From contig DAOVUC010000004.1 of NCBI GenBank assembly GCA_030632765.1, positions 1-19,314 of the forward strand: DNA of 19,314 nt. Reading direction: 5' to 3'. The notes under the pieces were generated by a model. The model saw only the letters and a program-made list of their open reading frames with translations. It ran no database searches and was not told the origin of the DNA. Position numbers and translations under genes: made by a program. Below, one piece after another: positions 15,459-19,314 of this stretch; the stretch's first letter is position 1; the number at the start of each line of letters is the position of its first letter. This DNA is from Candidatus Dadabacteria bacterium. GTDB lineage: Bacteria > Desulfobacterota_D > UBA1144 > Nemesobacterales > UBA2774.

Positions 15459-15734
15459 TTAAGCTTCAGATGAAAGAGCGGATACTCTTTTAGAAATTCT
15501 TGAAACCTTTCTTGAAACTGTTTCTTTCTTCATAACACCTTTAGAAGCAGCCTTACGGAGTTTGATCTCAGTTTCCTTAAGCAGTGCTTGAGCTGTGGCT
15601 AAATCTTTACTTTCAAGCGCGGCTTCAAACTTTTTTAGCTGAGTTTTAAGATCAGATTTGACTACTGTGTTTCTTTCTCTTTTCTTCAAACTTTGACGGT
15701 GTTTCTTGATTCCTGATTTAATTCTTTCTGCCAT
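15459..15734 (-). CDS. rpsT: 30S ribosomal protein S20
   Basis: S20 binds 16S rRNA in the small subunit body. The 91-residue, very basic, helical protein has the family start MAERIKSGIKKHRQSLKKRERN and the end ASKGVMKKETVSRKVSRISKRV (quoted in parts). AAGGAG lies nine bases upstream of ATG 15734. It is convergent with holA, an arrangement often seen because holA and rpsT are neighbours in many genomes, and it lies downstream of tlyA. Confidence 0.95.
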   Translation of the reverse strand: MAERIKSGIKKHRQSLKKRERNTVVKSDLKTQLKKFEAALESKDLATAQALLKETEIKLRKAASKGVMKKETVSRKVSRISKRVSALSSEA

Positions 15735-15845
15735 TAATTAATGCTCCTTCGAGAAATAATTTGCTATAGTTTGCAGGGAATTAGGCGTTTGTCAAATGAT
15801 ATTAAGGACTTTCTATCAAAAGCAGATGATTATAAATTTAAATTA

Positions 15846-16595
15846 TCATTGGAAAGTTTTAACAGCCGAGAGGAGGAATTCTTTATTCCCATGCGCTCCA
15901 GTAATCGGAGAGGGTATCACTCCACGAACATCAAAGTTTAGCTCCTCCATTAATTTTGTGATCTTATTTGCCACTTCCTTATGCTTATTCTCGTCTCTAA
16001 CGATACCCCCCTTCCCCACCTCCCCTTTTCCGACCTCAAACTGAGGTTTGATAAGAGCGACTAAGACGCCCCCCGGTTTAAGTAATTTAATTACTGGCGG
16101 GATTATTTTAGTAAGCGAGATAAAGGACACATCAATAACAATAATATCCACAAGCTCCGGGATATCATCAAGCTGCATATGCCGGGCGTTGATTTTCTCC
16201 ATCACAACTACACGGCTGTCGTTCCTCAGCTTCCAGTCGAGCTGACCGTATCCAACATCTACGGCATAAACCCTGGCCGCGCCGTTTTGGAGCAGGCAGT
16301 CCGTAAAACCCCCGGTTGAGGCGCCTACATCGAGCGCTATTTTATTTCGGACGCCAATTTCAAAATGACAAAGCGCGCCTTCAAGTTTAAGCCCCCCTCG
16401 GCTTACGTATTTTAGAGATGAATCTATTATAGAAATATCAGAATCTTCTTTAATCAGAGTCCCTGATTTATCGACCTTCTGTCCGTTAACAAAAACGACC
16501 CCTTCCATAATAAGCGACTGAGCACGGGTCCTGGTGGGGGCAAGTCCCATCTCTACTAAGAGAATATCAAGTCTTTGTTTTTTAGAGGGTTTCAC
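15846..16595 (-). CDS. tlyA: TlyA family rRNA 2'-O-methyltransferase / S4-domain protein
   Basis: The 249-residue protein has an N-terminal S4 RNA-binding domain (about 7-65, RLDILLVEMGLAPTRTRAQS, then VFVNGQKVDKSG). A linker SRGGLKLEGAL with the conserved Lys follows. The FtsJ-type methyltransferase fold has the SAM motif LDVGASTGGFTDC (88-100), VDVGYGQLDWKLR and VIDVSFISLTKI. TlyA methylates ribose in 16S and 23S rRNA; the hemolysin label in older annotation is doubtful. The start is GTG at 16595, 36 bases after the ispA stop. No ribosome site is visible, so translation may be coupled. It forms the end of xseB-ispA-tlyA. Confidence 0.93.
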   Translation of the reverse strand: MKPSKKQRLDILLVEMGLAPTRTRAQSLIMEGVVFVNGQKVDKSGTLIKEDSDISIIDSSLKYVSRGGLKLEGALCHFEIGVRNKIALDVGASTGGFTDCLLQNGAARVYAVDVGYGQLDWKLRNDSRVVVMEKINARHMQLDDIPELVDIIVIDVSFISLTKIIPPVIKLLKPGGVLVALIKPQFEVGKGEVGKGGIVRDENKHKEVANKITKLMEELNFDVRGVIPSPITGAHGNKEFLLSAVKTFQ

Positions 16596-16631
16596 TTTGT
16601 TATTGATAGGGTGCCATATCTATAGTACAAA

Positions 16632-17528
16632 TTAAAATTTTCTATCCACAAGGTAAAAGGCTATTTCTCTAAGCGGGGTCGCTCTATCATCAAAATCTTT
16701 AAGGGCTTTTAAGGCTTTTTTAGTAAGCGCACGGGCTTTTAGCTTAGACTTTTTTAGCCCGACGAGCTCAGGATAGGTAGTTTTTTTATTTCTAGCGTCA
16801 GCTCCAACTTCTTTTCCTATACTCTTTCCCCCTTCTATATCTAGCACATCATCCACTATCTGAAAAGCGAGTCCAAGAGATTTTGCGTAGGTGCTCAACT
16901 TCTTTATCTGCTTCTCATTAGCCCCGCCAATTTTGGCCCCTGTCGTTACAGCGATTTCTATCATTGTCCCAGTTTTAAGAGAATGCATTTTTTCAACCTG
17001 CTCCACTGATACATTTTTTATTCCCTCAAGCGCAAGGTCGATAGACTGCCCCTTTATCATGCCCTTTGATCCGGCGGCCAGAGATATATCACCAATAATG
17101 TCCGTAAGCACCTTGGGACGGAGCCCGCTTGAGAGTCCCTCTCTAACTACAACGTTAAACGCGTCCGTTAAAAGCGCGTCACCAGCCAGTACGGCAACCG
17201 CCTCCCCGTAAACATTGTGAGTGGTGGGAACCCCTCTTCTGAGTGAATCATCATCCATACACGGCAGGTCATCGTGGATAAGGGAATAGGCATGGATCAT
17301 CTCTATTGCACACGCTATAGGCAGCGCTAGCTCCTCTTTGCCCCCAAAAGCTTCGTTTGAGGCTATCGTCAGGATAGGTCTTAGCCTCTTGCCACCCGAG
17401 AGAGCGCTATAACGTATAGATTCTTCAAGCGGTGTAATAGATTTGGGAGAATATTTGAGAAGAGCATCTAATTTTCTGTCTATCAGCTCTCTTTTAGATG
17501 CTAGATAGCTCTTAATATTAAATTCCAT
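16632..17528 (-). CDS. ispA: Polyprenyl (farnesyl/geranylgeranyl) diphosphate synthase
   Basis: The enzyme condenses isopentenyl diphosphate with allylic diphosphates to C15 or C20 products. The 298-residue protein shows GGKRLRP (45-51), the first Asp-rich motif DDLPCMDD (86-93) and the KTG region near 185. The second Asp-rich motif DDVLDIEG is at 226-233. The two extra residues between the Asp pairs in the first motif (DDxxxxDD) mark the bacterial FPP/GGPP type. Chain length cannot be fixed with certainty from sequence alone. It starts 5 bases after xseB; dxs, often next in this operon, is absent before tlyA. Confidence 0.94.
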   Translation of the reverse strand: MEFNIKSYLASKRELIDRKLDALLKYSPKSITPLEESIRYSALSGGKRLRPILTIASNEAFGGKEELALPIACAIEMIHAYSLIHDDLPCMDDDSLRRGVPTTHNVYGEAVAVLAGDALLTDAFNVVVREGLSSGLRPKVLTDIIGDISLAAGSKGMIKGQSIDLALEGIKNVSVEQVEKMHSLKTGTMIEIAVTTGAKIGGANEKQIKKLSTYAKSLGLAFQIVDDVLDIEGGKSIGKEVGADARNKKTTYPELVGLKKSKLKARALTKKALKALKDFDDRATPLREIAFYLVDRKF

Positions 17529-17533
17529 AGTAA

Positions 17534-17758
17534 TTATTCTTCTTCGGTATCAAAATCCTGTGTGGTAATTTCACCATCATTCTCTTCTGTTAAAATTTTT
17601 ACTTTCTTCTGTATCTCATCAAGCTTTTTATGAGAATAGGCGATTAATTTAGTGCCTTCCTGAAAGAGTTTTAGAGAGTCTTCAAGTGGGAGATTTCCGC
17701 TTTGAAGCTTATCTATTATTTCCCTTAGCTCGGCCATCGAATTTTCAAATGATTTCAT
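17534..17758 (-). CDS. xseB: Exodeoxyribonuclease VII small subunit
   Basis: XseB binds XseA to form the single-strand-specific exonuclease VII. The 74-residue protein has the family pattern FENSMAELREIIDKLQSG, LPLEDSLKLFQEGTKL and YSHKKLDEIQKKV (about 4-50), a helical hairpin, followed by an acidic tail (DFDTEEE). No xseA is in the window. It leads the xseB-ispA-tlyA unit. ATG 17758 has no strong ribosome site. Confidence 0.93.
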   Translation of the reverse strand: MKSFENSMAELREIIDKLQSGNLPLEDSLKLFQEGTKLIAYSHKKLDEIQKKVKILTEENDGEITTQDFDTEEE

Positions 17759-17867
17759 ATGAAAGTATTTTATCTTTGATGTATTAAGAGCACAAGTAGA
17801 AATTTATTAAACAAGGCTAAAGTTTTTAAAATTTAGGATATAGGGTTAACTTGGAGAAGGTTAATAT

Positions 17868-17900
17868 GGGTTAGGGGGATGGAAAATTGTCCCCCTACCC
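17868..17900. terminator. GC-rich hairpin downstream of the acidic lipoprotein gene
   Basis: TAGGGGGA pairs with TCCCCCTA (8 bp), extended by GGG/CCC with one unpaired T. It lies 53 bases past the lipoprotein stop. T-rich sequence follows only on the plus strand, so for the minus-strand gene it is an atypical terminator or a 3'-end stabiliser. Confidence 0.45.
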
Positions 17901-17952
17901 TTATTTTAGTTTGCATTATTAGCCTATGTTTGTACCAAGATTACAAATAAAA

Positions 17953-18198
17953 CTAATTACCGCTATCATCTCCGCCATCATCTGTCATACTGTCACTGTC
18001 ATCACTAGCGGCATCAGAGTCAGCAGGTGCATCTGCAGCTGGTTCTTCAGCTGGTGCTGCGTCTGCAGGAACTTCCTCAACTACTACCTCTTCTTCCACC
18101 ATTTCAGTATCCCCTGCAGGCTCTTCCGCCTGTTGTGGGCACCCTGCCAATCCTAAAGCTAGAACTAGTCCAGCAAATAATATGAAGCTTCTTAACAT
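17953..18198 (-). CDS. Small acidic lipoprotein
   Basis: An 81-residue exported protein. The signal sequence MLRSFILFAGLVLALGLAGC ends in a lipobox with Cys20, so the mature chain should be acylated and anchored in a membrane. The rest is low-complexity: PQQAEEPAG, then EEEVVVEEVPADAAP, then Ala/Pro/Asp repeats ending DDSDSMTDDGGDDSG. Nearly every charge is negative. AAAGGAGG sits about ten bases before ATG 18198. It has the same direction as another acidic exported protein upstream. I do not recognise a family. Cation binding or a spacer at the cell surface would be guesses. Confidence 0.75.
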   Translation of the reverse strand: MLRSFILFAGLVLALGLAGCPQQAEEPAGDTEMVEEEVVVEEVPADAAPAEEPAADAPADSDAASDDSDSMTDDGGDDSGN

Positions 18199-18335
18199 AG
18201 AACCAATACCTCCTTTAAGTTTTTCTCAATTTGTATAAATTCCCAACTTGGGTAGAGAATCTAACCCCATAACCAATTTACAATATTTATGTGCCAAAAT
18301 CTACATTGTTTTTGAAATTTGTAAAAGTTGTTTAC

Positions 18336-18629
18336 TTAAGGATTGTTTTCATCTAATTCCGTAACATCATCAGATTGATCAAACTCCCCCGGCTCTATCT
18401 CCTCCATAAATTCCGGATCCGGATTCTGTGGCTGACTATTATCAAAGTCATCGGCATCAACAGAATCATCATACTGAGGAACTTCATAGCCATCCTCAAC
18501 CTCTTGATAATAGTCTTCATCCTGTGCGGATGCAGTGTCAGTAATTAATTGCCCTATGCTGAATGCGCAAAAAGCAGAGATTAAAAAACCTAATGCAAGA
18601 GTAATAGATAGCTTAAATATATTAGTCAT
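18336..18629 (-). CDS. Small acidic exported protein
   Basis: The start is set at ATG 18629 (97 residues), not at the longer frame beginning 18719, because GGGAG lies about 11 bases upstream and a proper signal peptide begins there. The signal is MTNIFKLSITLALGFLISAF; cleavage after TASA (residue 35) is likely. The mature part is strongly acidic, with EDYYQEVEDGYEVPQYDDS, QPQNPDPEFMEEIEPGEF and DDVTELDENNP (quoted in parts). It has no cysteine or further membrane segment. No family is recognised. It lies 137 bases upstream of the acidic lipoprotein gene and may be a functional partner. Confidence 0.7.
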   Translation of the reverse strand: MTNIFKLSITLALGFLISAFCAFSIGQLITDTASAQDEDYYQEVEDGYEVPQYDDSVDADDFDNSQPQNPDPEFMEEIEPGEFDQSDDVTELDENNP

Positions 18630-18922
18630 ATTAGTTCGGTCTCCCTTACTTCTGATATTAAGAGTCCTTCTCTCATTGCATCGCTCAATTATAACATCTT
18701 TATGCAAAATACTACTCACTTCTTTGTCTTACATAGGTTAATTGTGTACCGTCCCCGCTTTTTTGTCACGCCGAGTTTAAGTTGGATTTATGAAAGACAC
18801 AGCGCTTACTGGACATTCTAATGACTTCCTGCTTATATGGTTTCCTGTCAAAAACCTAACTTATACTATGGACTTAATATAGAGAAGTCACGGGTGTAGT
18901 ATTGAAGTAATATATACAAACT

Positions 18923-19314
18923 TCACTTTTCCCGTGTGCCTTTACCCTTGTGCCAATGCTCTTCGATCTCCTCCAGGCTCAGCCCCTTTGTCTCCGGCAT
19001 GGAGAAATATACGTAGACGAAAGACACCACGCACAGTACCGCATAGAGCCAGAAAGTGTCCGGTCTTCCAAATAGGTCAATTAAACTAAGAAAGGTCAAC
19101 GTGACAATCAGGTAAGTAGCCCAGATAACCGCGGTTACCGCGCTCATAGCAATCCCCCTTACACTAAGGGGATATATCTCTGAAATCACAAGCTGAACCA
19201 CGGTTCCGGGTCCTATAGTCCACGCGGCGACAAAAAAGAGGAGACCCGCTACCGAGAGATAGCCCAAGAGGCCTCCGCCGGTTTTTTGAAGATAAAAACT
19301 TATTCCCAGTACAA
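18923..19314 (-). CDS. Sugar porter family MFS transporter (partial, N-terminus outside window)
   Basis: The frame runs to the window edge, giving the last 130 residues. It shows three to four transmembrane helices: GYLSVAGLLFFVAAWTIGPG, the SAVTAVIWATYLIVTLTFLS region and LYAVLCVVSFVYVYF. The sugar-porter signatures are EIYPLSVRGIAMS between helices 10 and 11, and PETKGLSLEEIEEHW after helix 12. The family moves sugars or polyols by proton symport or facilitated diffusion. The substrate cannot be read from this part. The tail is basic (KGKGTREK). Confidence 0.92.
   Translation of the reverse strand, partial: VLGISFYLQKTGGGLLGYLSVAGLLFFVAAWTIGPGTVVQLVISEIYPLSVRGIAMSAVTAVIWATYLIVTLTFLSLIDLFGRPDTFWLYAVLCVVSFVYVYFSMPETKGLSLEEIEEHWHKGKGTREK

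Noticed and set aside
15741..16044. Two plus-strand frames over the 3' end of tlyA
   Set aside because: They are shadows of tlyA and its downstream gap; the AT-rich part has no motif.
18535..18741. 68-residue plus-strand frame opposite the acidic exported protein
   Set aside because: Complement of a signal-peptide gene; its hydrophobic look is produced by the opposite strand.
18720..18922. Remnant gene or mobile element between the acidic protein and the transporter
   Set aside because: All frames are short and no motif or inverted terminal repeat was seen; left as plain intergenic DNA.

Overview
The window reads as chromosomal DNA of a Gram-negative-type bacterium with moderate-to-low GC. 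It encodes lipoproteins and signal-peptide exports, nucleotide-sugar enzymes, RecN, a sigma-70 factor, LipB, HolA, S20, TlyA, an IspA-type prenyl synthase and XseB. The xseB-ispA-tlyA order and the pyruvoyl-type arginine decarboxylase would fit a deltaproteobacteria-like or candidate-phylum lineage (Dadabacteria is one guess). No rRNA, tRNA, CRISPR array or recognisable transposase is present, so the taxonomy is a low-confidence inference.

Layout. 1-1740: the N-terminal part of an NAD-dependent epimerase, an orphan 57-residue ORF with a textbook terminator, and a divergent pyruvoyl-dependent arginine decarboxylase. 1741-3052: remains of a dTDP-rhamnose operon. rfbB is intact, but a deletion has fused the first codons of rfbA to the C-terminal half of rfbC. 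3118-7438: a tight proA - sigma factor - recN operon. 7542-11645: a surface-glycan-like locus in partial decay. It holds a broken UDP-glucuronate decarboxylase, an intact APS kinase (cysC) and a truncated rfbD. It also holds an apparently intact trio: a NodU/CmcH-type carbamoyltransferase, a DUF5989-type small membrane protein and another small membrane protein. 11768-12379: a possible small membrane ORF and ndk. 12414-13573: four members of a short palindromic repeat family around a frameshifted AbiJ-like HEPN gene. 13631-17758: housekeeping genes lipB, holA, rpsT, tlyA, ispA and xseB. 17953-19314: two very acidic small exported proteins and the C-terminal part of a sugar-porter MFS transporter.

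Taken together, the sugar-nucleotide genes show repeated independent loss: a deletion fusion in rfbA/rfbC, a frameshift, stop and truncation in uxs, and a truncation in rfbD. Neighbouring modification genes (carbamoyltransferase, cysC) remain open. This suggests that surface polysaccharide composition has been remodelled recently, or that intact copies exist elsewhere. The least explained elements are the carbamoyltransferase trio with spaced AT-rich repeats upstream, the covarying palindromic repeats around the AbiJ-like gene, and several small unrecognised ORFs.
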